NCBI GenBank assembly: GCA_035315885.1
Contig: DATFXM010000021.1
Span: 1-27,313 of the forward strand
Direction: 5' to 3'
Length of the DNA stretch: 27,313 bases
Source: DATFXM01 sp035315885
GTDB lineage: Bacteria; Acidobacteriota; Blastocatellia; UBA7656
Shown: piece by piece, positions 1 through 8,203 of the stretch
Layout of the letters: every line of letters begins with the position of its first letter
Position numbering within the stretch: position 1 is the stretch's first letter
Notes under the pieces: generated by a model
Databases searched by the model: none
What the model was told of the DNA's origin: nothing
What the model saw: the letters and a program-made list of their open reading frames with translations, nothing else
Translations under genes and position numbers: made by a program

Positions 1-85
1 CGGTTGTGAACTGTGGTCGTGACCCCGCATACTAAGTGATTCCAAATAGGGCCGCGCCGGCAATTCAACAGGCGTAGGACCAGCT

Positions 86-1768
86 ATGAGCAGCGTACCC
101 AACAAAGTGATCTATTCGATGGTCGGCGTGGGCAAGTTCTACGACAAGAAGCCGGTCATTAAGGACATATATCTCTCGTACTTCTACGGTGCAAAGATAG
201 GAGTGATCGGACTGAACGGCTCGGGCAAGAGTTCGCTTCTGCGGATCATAGCCGGTGTTGACAGGGAGTTCGTCGGAGAAACGGTATCGTCGCCCGGTTA
301 CTCCGTTGGCTACCTCGAACAGGAGCCGCGCCTCGATGATTCGAAGACCGTCCGTCAAATCGTCGAGGAGGGCGTCCAGGAAACGGTTGATTTGCTTAAG
401 GAGTTCGACGAGATCAATGCCCGATTTGCTGAGTCTCTTACTGACGACGAGATGAATGCACTGCTCGAACGTCAAGGCACGGTGCAGGAAAAACTGGAGA
501 GTGCCGGAGGCTGGGATCTCGACAGCCGTCTGGAAATGGCGATGGACGCGCTGCGCTGCGCGCCCGGCGAGACGCCGATCGCCGTTTTGTCTGGCGGAGA
601 GCGGCGGCGTGTGGCGTTGTGCAGGCTATTGCTGAAGCAGCCGGACATCTTGCTGCTCGACGAACCTACAAATCACCTGGACGCTGAATCAGTGGGTTGG
701 CTCGAACAGCATCTTCAAAAGTATGCCGGTACGGTAATCGCAGTGACGCACGATCGCTACTTCCTGGACAACGTGGCAGGCTGGATCCTCGAGCTGGATC
801 AGGGGCGCGGCATACCGTGGGAAGGAAACTATTCGTCCTGGCTTGGGCAGAAGCAAGAGCGATTGAGGCGTGAAGAGAAGACCGAGAGCCAGCGTCAAAA
901 GACACTCGAGCGTGAGCTGGAATGGATACGAATGGCGCCTCGCGCGCGACACGCAAAATCGAAGGCGCGAATCAACGCCTACGAGCAGTTGCTCTCGCAG
1001 GAAAGCGAACGGCGCGGTCGCGAGCTGGAGATCTTTGTTCCTCCGGGGCCCAGACTTGGAGATGTGGTCATTGATGCGAAGGATGTGACAAAGGCTTATG
1101 GCGACAACCTGCTGATGGAAGATCTTTCGTTTTCGTTGCCGCCTGGCGCGATCGTCGGAGTGATAGGACCCAATGGGGCGGGCAAGACTACATTGTTTCG
1201 GATGATCACCGGACAGGAACAAGCTGACTCGGGCAGCTTTCGTGTAGGCGAAACCGTCAAGCTCGGCTACGTCGACCAGAGTCGCGAACTCGACGCTGAA
1301 AAGACGATCTGGGCCGAGATCTCGGGCGGTGAGGAGATGATTCAGCTCGGCAAGCGAGAGGTCAACTCGCGAGCCTACGTCGCGAGATTCAACTTCTCCG
1401 GTTCTGACCAACAGAAGAAAGTAGGCATGCTGAGCGGGGGCGAACGGAATCGCGTTCACCTTGCGAAGATGTTGAAGGAAGGGGCGAATGTAATTCTGCT
1501 GGATGAGCCTACGAACGACCTGGACGTCAACACGCTGCGCGCGCTTGAAGAGGCGTTGGAGAACTTTGCCGGCTGCGCGGTTGTGATAAGCCACGATCGA
1601 TGGTTTCTGGATCGACTGGCGACACACATTCTGGCGTTTGAGGGAGAGAGCCGGGTTGTGTACTTCGATGGCAACTATTCGGAGTACGAAGCCGATCGAC
1701 GGGCCAGACTTGGGGAGAGCGCATCGCAGCCGCATCGAATAAAGTACCGCCACCTTACGAGAGGATAG
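86..1768 (+). CDS. ettA: EttA, energy-dependent translational throttle ABC-F ATPase
   Basis: A 560-residue soluble ABC-F protein with two ATP-binding domains and no membrane segments. Domain 1 has Walker A GLNGSGKSS (about 42-50), signature LSGGERRR and Walker B LLLDEPTNHLDAES; domain 2 has GPNGAGKTT, LSGGERNR and LLDEPTNDLD. The linker between them and the C-terminal RIKY segment match EttA rather than Uup or antibiotic-resistance ABC-F proteins, and the length is close to the roughly 555 residues of E. coli EttA. The family binds the ribosomal E site and gates entry into elongation according to the ATP/ADP ratio. A weak promoter-like pair (TTGTGA near 4, CATACT near 28) lies upstream. The TAG stop sits at the edge of a heptamer-repeat arm. 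Family assignment is very secure; the physiological role is inherited from E. coli. Confidence 0.96.
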   Translation: MSSVPNKVIYSMVGVGKFYDKKPVIKDIYLSYFYGAKIGVIGLNGSGKSSLLRIIAGVDREFVGETVSSPGYSVGYLEQEPRLDDSKTVRQIVEEGVQETVDLLKEFDEINARFAESLTDDEMNALLERQGTVQEKLESAGGWDLDSRLEMAMDALRCAPGETPIAVLSGGERRRVALCRLLLKQPDILLLDEPTNHLDAESVGWLEQHLQKYAGTVIAVTHDRYFLDNVAGWILELDQGRGIPWEGNYSSWLGQKQERLRREEKTESQRQKTLERELEWIRMAPRARHAKSKARINAYEQLLSQESERRGRELEIFVPPGPRLGDVVIDAKDVTKAYGDNLLMEDLSFSLPPGAIVGVIGPNGAGKTTLFRMITGQEQADSGSFRVGETVKLGYVDQSRELDAEKTIWAEISGGEEMIQLGKREVNSRAYVARFNFSGSDQQKKVGMLSGGERNRVHLAKMLKEGANVILLDEPTNDLDVNTLRALEEALENFAGCAVVISHDRWFLDRLATHILAFEGESRVVYFDGNYSEYEADRRARLGESASQPHRIKYRHLTRG

Positions 1769-1872
1769 TTCTGAGTCCTGAGTTCTGAGTGCCGGACGTG
1801 GAAAGATCACTCATTAAAAACTACTCAGAACTCAGAACTCAGAACTTCGGTGTGACTCAGAACTCAGAACTT
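1767..1872. repeat. Heptamer-word inverted repeat element 1
   Basis: The left arm (1767-1790) is AGTTCTG / AGTCCTG / AGTTCTG / AGT. The right arm (1823-1846) is its reverse complement, three CTCAGAA heptamers, with one mismatch in 24. The intervening loop is about 32 nt. A further copy of the right-arm words follows at 1855-1872 and ends AGAACTTCC directly before the ferredoxin ATG. The ettA stop codon overlaps the first bases of the left arm. There is no T-tract, so it is not a standard intrinsic terminator. Confidence 0.9.
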
Positions 1873-1874
1873 CC

Positions 1875-2255
1875 ATGAGCGAACAACAGATCCAGGTTCT
1901 GGCTGACGCACTCGGAATCCCAAAGATTCGACGGCACATCTTCCTTTGTTGTGACCAGACCAAACCCAGATGTTCCGAAAAGGAAAAGAGCCTGGAATCG
2001 TGGGAATATTTGAAGAGACGATTGAAAGAGCTGAACCTGCTCGGCGACGGAGGAGTCTACAGAACAAAGGCGAACTGCCTTCAGATTTGTCAGCACGGAC
2101 CGACTGCACTGGTCTATCCTGATGGTGTCTGGTATCACTCCTGCACGCCAGAAGTGCTCGAGCGGATCATTCAGGAACATCTTATCGGCGGTGTGCCCGT
2201 TGAGGAGTATGTTATCTTCCGTCATCCCCTGGAGACTCCGCGCGAAAACGAATGA
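1875..2255 (+). CDS. Thioredoxin-like [2Fe-2S] ferredoxin
   Basis: A 126-residue cytosolic protein with the cysteine pattern of thioredoxin-fold (Shethna-type) [2Fe-2S] ferredoxins: FLCCDQTKPRC near 23-33, then KANCLQICQHGP near 66-77, giving C25/C26 and C33 plus C68-x3-C72. The family carries one [2Fe-2S] cluster and transfers electrons; the partner is unknown here. The C-terminal part (YPDGVWYHSCTPE and following) also fits the family. The stop overlaps the rnhA start by 4 nt (ATGA), so the two are probably translationally coupled. The ATG directly follows a heptamer-repeat arm and has no Shine-Dalgarno sequence before it, which is unusual in this window. The fold call is good; the partner and pathway are not inferable. 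Confidence 0.88.
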   Translation: MSEQQIQVLADALGIPKIRRHIFLCCDQTKPRCSEKEKSLESWEYLKRRLKELNLLGDGGVYRTKANCLQICQHGPTALVYPDGVWYHSCTPEVLERIIQEHLIGGVPVEEYVIFRHPLETPRENE

Positions 2256-2728
2256 ATCAGAGCCAGGATGTCATCGCATACACGGACGGTGCTTGTTTGG
2301 GAAATCCCGGCCCGGGCGGTTGGGGTGTCGTACTTCTTTACGGCGATAACCGCAAGGAGCTGTCGGGCGGATTCCGTTTGACTACAAACAACCGCATGGA
2401 GATCACGGCGGTTATCGAAGCCCTCAGGGCGTTGAAGCGACCTTGCCGAATCACTGTACACAGCGACTCGCAATATGTGGTGAACGCGATCATGCAGGGT
2501 TGGGCAGAACGATGGCGCGAGAACGGATGGAAGCGCAACAAGAAAGAAAAGGCGATCAACCCGGACTTATGGGCCGAGCTCCTGGAGCTGGTTTCGCGGC
2601 ACACGGTGCGCCTGCAATGGGTGCGAGGACACTCCGGCGTTGAAGAGAACGAACGTGCCGACCGGCTTGCGATGGCCGCCGCACAACGCAAAGATTTGCC
2701 CCGGGACGAGCAATACGAGCGTTCTTGA
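2252..2728 (+). CDS. rnhA: Ribonuclease HI
   Basis: A 158-residue protein of type-1 RNase H length. All four acidic catalytic residues are visible: D12 (YTDGAC), E50 (NNRMEI), D72 (HSDSQYV) and D137 (NERADRLA). The conserved H127 (RGHSG) and the basic-protrusion region RWRENGWKRNKKEK, used for hybrid binding, are present. It cleaves the RNA strand of RNA-DNA hybrids during replication and R-loop removal, with Mg2+. It overlaps the upstream ferredoxin by 4 nt, and a GNAT gene begins about 10 nt downstream, so the three probably form one transcript. Confidence 0.97.
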   Translation: MNQSQDVIAYTDGACLGNPGPGGWGVVLLYGDNRKELSGGFRLTTNNRMEITAVIEALRALKRPCRITVHSDSQYVVNAIMQGWAERWRENGWKRNKKEKAINPDLWAELLELVSRHTVRLQWVRGHSGVEENERADRLAMAAAQRKDLPRDEQYERS

Positions 2729-2737
2729 GTCAGAGGC

Positions 2738-3484
2738 TTGTATCATCTCCATTGTAAGCGAGCAACCGCTTTGAAAGCTCTTCAACAGCTTGCAAGTCTT
2801 CTTCCGGATATTCCTCGTTGGATAGAAGTCAGGTCGATGCTTCTCGAAGGTAGCTGTGAGGTCGAGGGCCTGAAGCCTGACCAGCCGGACGCTTGCTTTG
2901 TGCTTTGGAATCGGCGTAGAGAATTGACCGCGGTGGTCGGCCGCCCTGACAGAAATGCGATACAGGAAACATTGGTACGGGCTGAGAACAAGGGCGTGGT
3001 GATTTGTGCGCCCGAGAACACAGAATGGCTCGGAGCGATTCTCGAGGGCTGGTCAGCAGGTTCGGCAACGCTTCATTTGCTCAAAGATTCGTCCCGTTTA
3101 CCTCGGCCTGATCCGAATTCTGTCCGCTTTATCGCGGCGGATGAGATCGCGACTCTTGGATACTTGCCGCCACCTTTGCTTGAGGAGTTGGAGGTAGTTG
3201 CGCCGACTTGTTTGATTGCGGCTACATTGGTGGACAAAATGCCAGTGTCTTTCTGCTACGTGGCTTGGGAAACTGAGACTCTGTGGGACATTTCTATTGA
3301 AACGTTGCCCGGGCATCGCGGAAAGGGTCACGCAGGTGTTGCAGTGTCTTTCTTGATCGGTCATATGAATAGGAAGGGAAAACAGCCAGTGTGGGGTGCG
3401 GAAGATTCAAATTCTCCGTCGCTGAAGCTGGCGGCAAAGCTTGGCTTTGTTCCTGTAGACCGTCTGACAGTCTTTCGAAAATAG
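2738..3484 (+). CDS. GNAT-family N-acetyltransferase
   Basis: About 248 residues. The C-terminal half holds the acetyl-CoA-binding GNAT signature: a beta strand (LWDISIETLP), then the pyrophosphate-binding loop HRGKGHAG (about 193-200), followed by NSPSLKLAAKLGF, the usual C-terminal helix/strand pair. The N-terminal half (1-130) has no motif I recognise and may be a second, degenerate GNAT-like half. The substrate cannot be told. The start is uncertain: the frame opens with TTG at 2738, only one base after AGAGG, and a later TTG near 2771 is possible. The next gene lies in the same reading frame beyond the TAG at 3482-3484. Confidence 0.83.
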   Translation: MYHLHCKRATALKALQQLASLLPDIPRWIEVRSMLLEGSCEVEGLKPDQPDACFVLWNRRRELTAVVGRPDRNAIQETLVRAENKGVVICAPENTEWLGAILEGWSAGSATLHLLKDSSRLPRPDPNSVRFIAADEIATLGYLPPPLLEELEVVAPTCLIAATLVDKMPVSFCYVAWETETLWDISIETLPGHRGKGHAGVAVSFLIGHMNRKGKQPVWGAEDSNSPSLKLAAKLGFVPVDRLTVFRK

Positions 3485-3550
3485 GAGCGAGAAATCGAGA
3501 ACGAGGAACCAAACTCAATCAACGAGAACCCCGGACTTTTCGCGGCGCTG

Positions 3551-4525
3551 GTGGGAGATGGTGGTCCTCTGTTGACTTTTGTCGCCTTGAGCCTGATTTT
3601 CGTGGGTGCGTTCGCCGTATTCCTTGCCGCGACCGGCCACTTTCTTCCGCAGGACGTAGCCTATCTGGGAATGACCGCCGATGAACTCTGCCGTCTGCAC
3701 GGATGTCGAGTCGTTCATTTCATGGCCCACGATCGAGTCTCATTCGGAGGGGCACTAATAGCGGTCGGAACGATGTATCTCTGGCTCGTCGCATTTCCGC
3801 TTAAGAGAGGAGAACCGTGGTCATGGTGGGTGTTCCTGCTAAGCGGCATTTCGGGGTTCGGTAGTTTTCTTGCGTACCTTGGATATGGCTACCTCGACAC
3901 CTGGCACGGAGTGGCGACGCTCGTTCTACTGCCTATATTCATTGCCGGGCTGGTGATGTCTCGAAAGCGGTTGACCCGGCCGAAGGGGCTTGCGTCTATC
4001 CTGAAACCAGCTATGCGACTCTCTCTCAGCACCTTCCAGGGGCTTGCGCGGATTCTTTTCGTATTTGTAGCGCTCGGCATGGTGGCCGGAGGGTTGACGA
4101 TAATGGTTGTGGGTATGACCAGAGTGTTCGTTCCCCAGGATCTCCAGTTCATGCAGATCAGCGCCGACCAGGTTAGGGCGATCAATCCGCGGCTCGTTCC
4201 ACTGATAGCGCACGATCGAGCTGGATTCGGCGGTGGAATTTGTTCGTGCGGGCTCACGGTTCTGCTGTCGGTCTGGTGTGGTCGTCCATCAAAGAGTCTG
4301 TGGCAAGCGTTGTGCGTTGCAGGTTTGGCAGGATTTGCGTCGGCGATCGGTGTACATCCGGCCGTTGGCTACACCAACCTCACGCATCTGGCGCCGGCGA
4401 TCGTTGGCGCGGCGACATTCGTCCTGGCACTAGTGCTTTCGTGGAAAGGCATGCACAGGCATCATCTTCAGCCCGAAGTCGATACTTCCAGCCAGAGAGT
4501 GGAAACGGTCAGCGAGACACTATGA
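3551..4525 (+). CDS. Internally duplicated multi-pass membrane protein, unknown function
   Basis: About 324 residues, hydrophobic, with roughly four membrane segments in each of two homologous halves (about 8-137 and 168-297). Each half carries F-L/V-PQD, then AD, an HDR triplet followed by x2-FGG (HDR at 60-62 and 221-223), and a membrane-edge histidine near its last helix (H119, H279). The paired conserved His/Asp/Arg suggest a functional pocket per half (cofactor, metal or lipid head group), but I cannot name a function. The start is uncertain. GTG at 3551 has no ribosome-binding site, while AGGAG at 3483-3487 sits 6 nt before an in-frame ATC at 3494, and the extra residues (including NPGLFAALVGDGGPLLTF) look protein-like. 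It is in the same frame as the GNAT gene, separated by one TAG. Confidence 0.78.
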   Translation: MGDGGPLLTFVALSLIFVGAFAVFLAATGHFLPQDVAYLGMTADELCRLHGCRVVHFMAHDRVSFGGALIAVGTMYLWLVAFPLKRGEPWSWWVFLLSGISGFGSFLAYLGYGYLDTWHGVATLVLLPIFIAGLVMSRKRLTRPKGLASILKPAMRLSLSTFQGLARILFVFVALGMVAGGLTIMVVGMTRVFVPQDLQFMQISADQVRAINPRLVPLIAHDRAGFGGGICSCGLTVLLSVWCGRPSKSLWQALCVAGLAGFASAIGVHPAVGYTNLTHLAPAIVGAATFVLALVLSWKGMHRHHLQPEVDTSSQRVETVSETL

Positions 4526-4566
4526 TTTCGTTTCACTGTTGGACGGGTTTGATCAAGCGAACTTGT

Positions 4567-5193
4567 TTAAGACGCAGGAGCCTTTGCGCGTCTTGGCTTG
4601 CGCTCGGTGATTTCGGGCAAGTACTTGTTAGCCACCCTGTAAGCGAGTAGAAGCACCAACACAAGACCGAACATAATCGGCTCGCGCGTATCTGCCTTGA
4701 CCAGCATATAGTAGTGAATCACTGCAGCGGCGGCGGCCGCATACGTCGCGGTGTGAATCCTGTTCCAACGCTTTCCTCCCAGCCTTTTGATCCAGCCTTG
4801 AGTCGAAGTGACCGCGAGTGGCATCAGTAGAACGAACGCGCCCATACCCATTGTAATGAAGGGTCGCTTGAGGATGTCCTGGCCGATTGCAGGGAAGTCA
4901 AAGAACTTGTCGAACCAGACGTACGTGAGAAGATGAAGCGTCGCATAGAAGAATCCGTAAAGGCCGAGCATGCGACGGAGCTTTACCATCCAGGGCTGGC
5001 CGATGATCTTCCGCAGCGGGGTGACGCACAGGGATAACAGTAGAAAGATCAGCGCAAGCACGCCGGTTGTGCGAGTGGCAAACTCGGTAGGGTTGGCGCC
5101 GAGATGATGATAATAGGCATCCAACCCGAGAAGCGTGAGCGGTACGAGACTGCTAACGAAGATTACGAATCTCGAAAACTGCGTGTCGGTCAT
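4567..5193 (-). CDS. msrQ: MsrQ, haem-binding membrane subunit of the MsrPQ methionine sulfoxide reductase
   Basis: A 208-residue integral membrane protein of the ferric-reductase-like (YedZ) family with about six hydrophobic segments. Conserved histidines suited to b-type haem binding are H87 (YATLHLL), H147 (NRIHTATY) and H160 (AVIHYYM). In the known system MsrQ passes electrons from the cytosol or quinone pool to periplasmic MsrP. It lies directly downstream of msrP on the same strand, with a 183-bp gap holding an inverted GGTTTCT-word element whose inner arm ends 7 nt before the ATG. No Shine-Dalgarno sequence is visible. The C-terminus is short and basic, as expected of a cytosolic tail. 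Confidence 0.93.
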   Translation of the reverse strand: MTDTQFSRFVIFVSSLVPLTLLGLDAYYHHLGANPTEFATRTTGVLALIFLLLSLCVTPLRKIIGQPWMVKLRRMLGLYGFFYATLHLLTYVWFDKFFDFPAIGQDILKRPFITMGMGAFVLLMPLAVTSTQGWIKRLGGKRWNRIHTATYAAAAAAVIHYYMLVKADTREPIMFGLVLVLLLAYRVANKYLPEITERKPRRAKAPAS

Positions 5194-5200
5194 GGTTGAC

Positions 5201-5364
5201 GGTTTCTAGTTTCTGGTTTCTGGTTCTTATTCTCTGCTCGACTACAACAGTCGATTGGTTGATTGACGAAAGTACTCAACACTTCGAAGCGTGCTCGGGT
5301 TCTCTCCATGGGCTGGCATTTGTAGGGCAATTCGTCAGGAACGAGAAACCAGAAGCCATAAACC
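5201..5364. repeat. Heptamer-word inverted repeat element 2 (GGTTTCT words) inside the msrPQ operon
   Basis: The left arm 5201-5228 reads GGTTTCT / AGTTTCT / GGTTTCT / GGTTCTT, a clear 7-bp period. The right arm 5337-5364 is its reverse complement at 23 of 28 positions. The 108-nt interior has no gene. The element separates msrP from msrQ, two genes that are normally adjacent and co-transcribed. Confidence 0.85.
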
Positions 5365-5376
5365 CGAGACCGATCA

Positions 5377-6363
5377 TCAAAAGTATTTTTTCAAATCCAT
5401 TCCTGAATAAAGGCTCGCGACCTGGTCGCCGTAGCCGTTAAACAACAACGTGTCTCGAAGACCGAATTCACCAATGCGCCTCTCTCTTTTCTGACTCCAT
5501 CGAGGATGATCGACTGCAGGATTCACGTTCGAGTAGAAGCCGTACTCGCTCGGTGCGGCGAGATTCCAGGTCGTTCGCGGCTCCTCGGCAACGAGCCTGA
5601 TCTTGATAATCGACTTGATGCTCTTGAACCCGTACTTCCACGGAACGACCAGCCGTAGAGGCGCGCCGTTTTGCGGCGGCAGCGTCTCCCCGTAGAGACC
5701 GTTCACAAGAATGGCCAGCGGATGCAATGCCTCATCAAGGCGCAATCCCTCAACATAAGGCCAGTCCAAAACTGAACTCCTTATATTCGGCATCTGGTTG
5801 CCGTCAGCCAGCGTCACAAATTGAACGTATTTTGCGGCAGAATTCGGCTGCACCTGCTCCAGAAGCTTAGCCAATGGGAAACCAACCCACGGAATGACCA
5901 TCGACCATGCTTCCACGCACCGGTGTCGGTACACCCGCTCTTCGAGCGGCGCCAGCTTCACTATTTCGTCGATATCGAAAGTTCGCGGTTTGTTGCAAAG
6001 TCCTTCGACTTCAACTGTCCACGGTCGCGTGACGAAGTTCCGCGCTTTGCTTGCTACCGCACGCTTGTCGGTAGAGAACTCATAGAAGTTGTTGTAGTGG
6101 GTGATGTCGTCGTACGAGGTCTTCTTTTCGTTTGCGATCTCCGGAGCCGGCGACTGTTCGCCGGAGCCCGATTGCTGAACGCCCTCGATTTTGTTGCCGG
6201 AGGTCGATTTCTGATCCGGCGTGGCGAAGTAGCGGTAGAGCAGGCCCGTGCCCAGCACAGAACCGGTCAGCGCGGCCCCTCGCAGAAACGTCCTGCGACT
6301 CATGTAAACGCTTTTGGGCGTGATCTCGCTCGATTTGATGTCTTCGGCTTTCTTGATAACCAT
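5377..6363 (-). CDS. msrP: MsrP, Tat-exported molybdopterin methionine sulfoxide reductase catalytic subunit
   Basis: A 328-residue sulfite-oxidase-family protein close to E. coli MsrP (YedY) in length. The N-terminus has the family's typical KAEDIKSSEITPKS run and then a twin-arginine signal, MSRRTFLRGAALTGSVLG (R23/R24), so it should be exported folded to the periplasm. C149 in YRHRCVEAWSM is the expected Mo-coordinating cysteine. It reduces periplasmic methionine-R- and -S-sulfoxide residues, repairing oxidised envelope proteins with electrons from MsrQ. A low-complexity stretch (about 50-80, rich in S/G/E) after the signal looks like a flexible linker. The ATG at 6363 is followed in frame by the conserved N-terminus, although the upstream ribosome-binding site is weak. 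Confidence 0.95.
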   Translation of the reverse strand: MVIKKAEDIKSSEITPKSVYMSRRTFLRGAALTGSVLGTGLLYRYFATPDQKSTSGNKIEGVQQSGSGEQSPAPEIANEKKTSYDDITHYNNFYEFSTDKRAVASKARNFVTRPWTVEVEGLCNKPRTFDIDEIVKLAPLEERVYRHRCVEAWSMVIPWVGFPLAKLLEQVQPNSAAKYVQFVTLADGNQMPNIRSSVLDWPYVEGLRLDEALHPLAILVNGLYGETLPPQNGAPLRLVVPWKYGFKSIKSIIKIRLVAEEPRTTWNLAAPSEYGFYSNVNPAVDHPRWSQKRERRIGEFGLRDTLLFNGYGDQVASLYSGMDLKKYF

Positions 6364-6478
6364 CGCAATTAATCAGTTGCTTCCCTTAGCACTCCAACCT
6401 TAAATCCCCGCGGGTTCCGGTTTTATTCCCATCGCGACAATATTGATTGGATACCGTTTGAGCTAAAGACGCAACTTC

Positions 6479-6508
6479 TAAAATGAGCAGGGCGCCGAAG
6501 CGCCCTGC
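6479..6508 (-). terminator. Intrinsic terminator of the aldehyde dehydrogenase gene
   Basis: A perfect 9-bp GC-rich stem (GCAGGGCGC / GCGCCCTGC, 6487-6508) lies 26 nt after the dehydrogenase stop. Read on the minus strand its loop is TTCG closed by C-G, a very stable tetraloop, and it is followed by TCATTTTA. Confidence 0.8.
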
Positions 6509-6534
6509 GTTGTGTTTGCATTAAGACCGGTTCA

Positions 6535-8067
6535 TCAGGCTATCTTTCTCAAACCCCTTCGGTACAGTAGCCTCATTAACGCCTTAAACCTACCGTACCA
6601 GCGCGGTGTATAAGGAAACCACCACCAGTCGCTTTTCATCGGAAACAAATCCCAGTTCAAGTGTTTCATTCGAACAAACTCGAAGAGTCCTGCCTCTCCA
6701 TGCGTGACCCCAATCCCGCTCTCTTTGACGCCAAACCAAGGGGTTTGCGCAGCGCCGTGAGTGTACAACGCATCGTTGATAATCACCGTGCCTGCCTCGA
6801 TGCGGTTCGCGATCCTCCGGCCGCGTTCGTTGTCGGCCGTCCACACTGAGGCGAGCAAACCATATCGCGAATTGTTGGCCTCGCTAATTGCCTCTTCTTC
6901 GGTCTTCACGATTTTTATTGGAAGCACCGGCCCAAAAGTCTCATCGGTCATCACTTTCATCGAATCGTTAACGTTGACCAGAACGGTAGGCTCGAAGAAG
7001 TAGCCTCCGAGATCGGGACGCTCTCGGCCACCCGCGAGTACCCGAGCGCCCTTTGCTACGGCGTCGGAAACGTGATCAACCACCACCCCCAATTGACGCT
7101 CATTGACCAGCGGCCCAACATCCGTAGAGCAATCGGGCCCTGGTGCACCCACTCGAAGCTTCTTCACCTCCTCGACAACCGCGGCTATGAATTTCTGCGC
7201 GATCGGCTCCATCACGTAAAGACGCTCGACCGAAGCGCAGACCTGTCCGCAGTTCATAAACGCGCCCCACACGGCGCCCTTTACCGTCCGTTCGAAAGGT
7301 GCGTCTTCGCACACGATCATCGGATCTTTGCCGCCGAGCTCGAGAACGATTGGCAACAGCCGCTTTGCCGCAGACTCGGCAATCCGCTTGCCCGTTCTGA
7401 CCGAACCCGTGAAGAAAATCTTGTCGACTTTCGATTCGACGAGCGCAGCTCCGGTACTGCCGTCACCCTGCACGACTTCAAGAACGCCTTCTGGAATTCC
7501 GGCCGCGGCAAAAAGGCGCTTGATAGCGTCACCGACCAGCGGAGTGTATTCCGACGGTTTGAACACCACGGCGTTACCGGCCATCAGTGCCATCACAATC
7601 TCGCCCACCGGTATCGAGAAAGGAAAATTCCACGGGCTGATGACTCCCACAACGCCGAGCGGCTCGTAAACCAGCATCGAGCGCTTGTTTCGCATCACTG
7701 CCAGCGAGAACTTTTGAGACTTGAGGATGCGCTGTGCATTAGTGGCGAAGTGGCTCATCAAATCGCTCACCATGAACACTTCAGTGGAGAGAGCTTCAAA
7801 GGGAGGCTTGCCAGTTTCGTCGGAGATGATGCGGACAATCTCTTCTTTTCTGTCGAACAGTTCGCTTTGTACCTGCAGAACAATGCGCGCTCGATCATTG
7901 AAACTCAGCGCTCCCCACGCGGGCTGCGCAGCTCGTGCCCGGTCTACTGCAGCGTTCACCTCGGCGGCGGTGGTGATATGGAACCGCGCGACCTCTTCGA
8001 GCGTGGCGGGATTCAGCGATACGATTTCGGCACGGTGCTTATCGATGGTCTTCGGACTCGCAGTCAT
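6535..8067 (-). CDS. NAD(P)+-dependent aldehyde dehydrogenase (succinate-semialdehyde-type) with aromatic C-terminal tail
   Basis: A 510-residue ALDH-superfamily enzyme oxidising an aldehyde to the acid. Seen: PWNFPF with the oxyanion Asn (about 147), cofactor segment VVFKPSEYTP, FTGSVRTGK of the Rossmann fold, the general base E243 in LELGGK, and catalytic C277 in NCGQVC. The start is ATG 8067 because AGGAG lies 7 nt upstream of it; the frame is open 39 nt further but has no such site. The last 45 residues are odd for a soluble ALDH: SDWWWFPYTPRWYGRF then KALMRLLYRRGLRK, an aromatic patch and a basic amphipathic helix that could hold the enzyme at the membrane. Substrate is unknown; the tail makes a fatty or other lipophilic aldehyde plausible. 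It is followed by a strong terminator. Confidence 0.9.
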   Translation of the reverse strand: MTASPKTIDKHRAEIVSLNPATLEEVARFHITTAAEVNAAVDRARAAQPAWGALSFNDRARIVLQVQSELFDRKEEIVRIISDETGKPPFEALSTEVFMVSDLMSHFATNAQRILKSQKFSLAVMRNKRSMLVYEPLGVVGVISPWNFPFSIPVGEIVMALMAGNAVVFKPSEYTPLVGDAIKRLFAAAGIPEGVLEVVQGDGSTGAALVESKVDKIFFTGSVRTGKRIAESAAKRLLPIVLELGGKDPMIVCEDAPFERTVKGAVWGAFMNCGQVCASVERLYVMEPIAQKFIAAVVEEVKKLRVGAPGPDCSTDVGPLVNERQLGVVVDHVSDAVAKGARVLAGGRERPDLGGYFFEPTVLVNVNDSMKVMTDETFGPVLPIKIVKTEEEAISEANNSRYGLLASVWTADNERGRRIANRIEAGTVIINDALYTHGAAQTPWFGVKESGIGVTHGEAGLFEFVRMKHLNWDLFPMKSDWWWFPYTPRWYGRFKALMRLLYRRGLRKIA

Positions 8068-8203
8068 GGGAGATCTCCTGGAGACGCCGGCGTGCGCCGG
8101 TAACAAGCTTCAACAAAGCTAAACAGGTGGATAGCAAACCGGAGCCCGGTCATCGGGCCAGTAGCATCCTACTACGATCGGGGCGAAGCTCATAACGGGA
8201 GAT

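Noticed and set aside
689..1810. A 373-codon open frame antisense to ettA
   Set aside because: It mirrors the codon bias of ettA, has no family motif or ribosome-binding site, and runs into a repeat element.
1767..1872. CRISPR array
   Set aside because: The repeats are 7-bp tandem words in inverted arms with no unique spacers and no cas genes.
7072..8103. A 343-codon plus-strand frame across the aldehyde dehydrogenase gene
   Set aside because: The minus strand has complete ALDH motifs, a good ribosome-binding site and a terminator.
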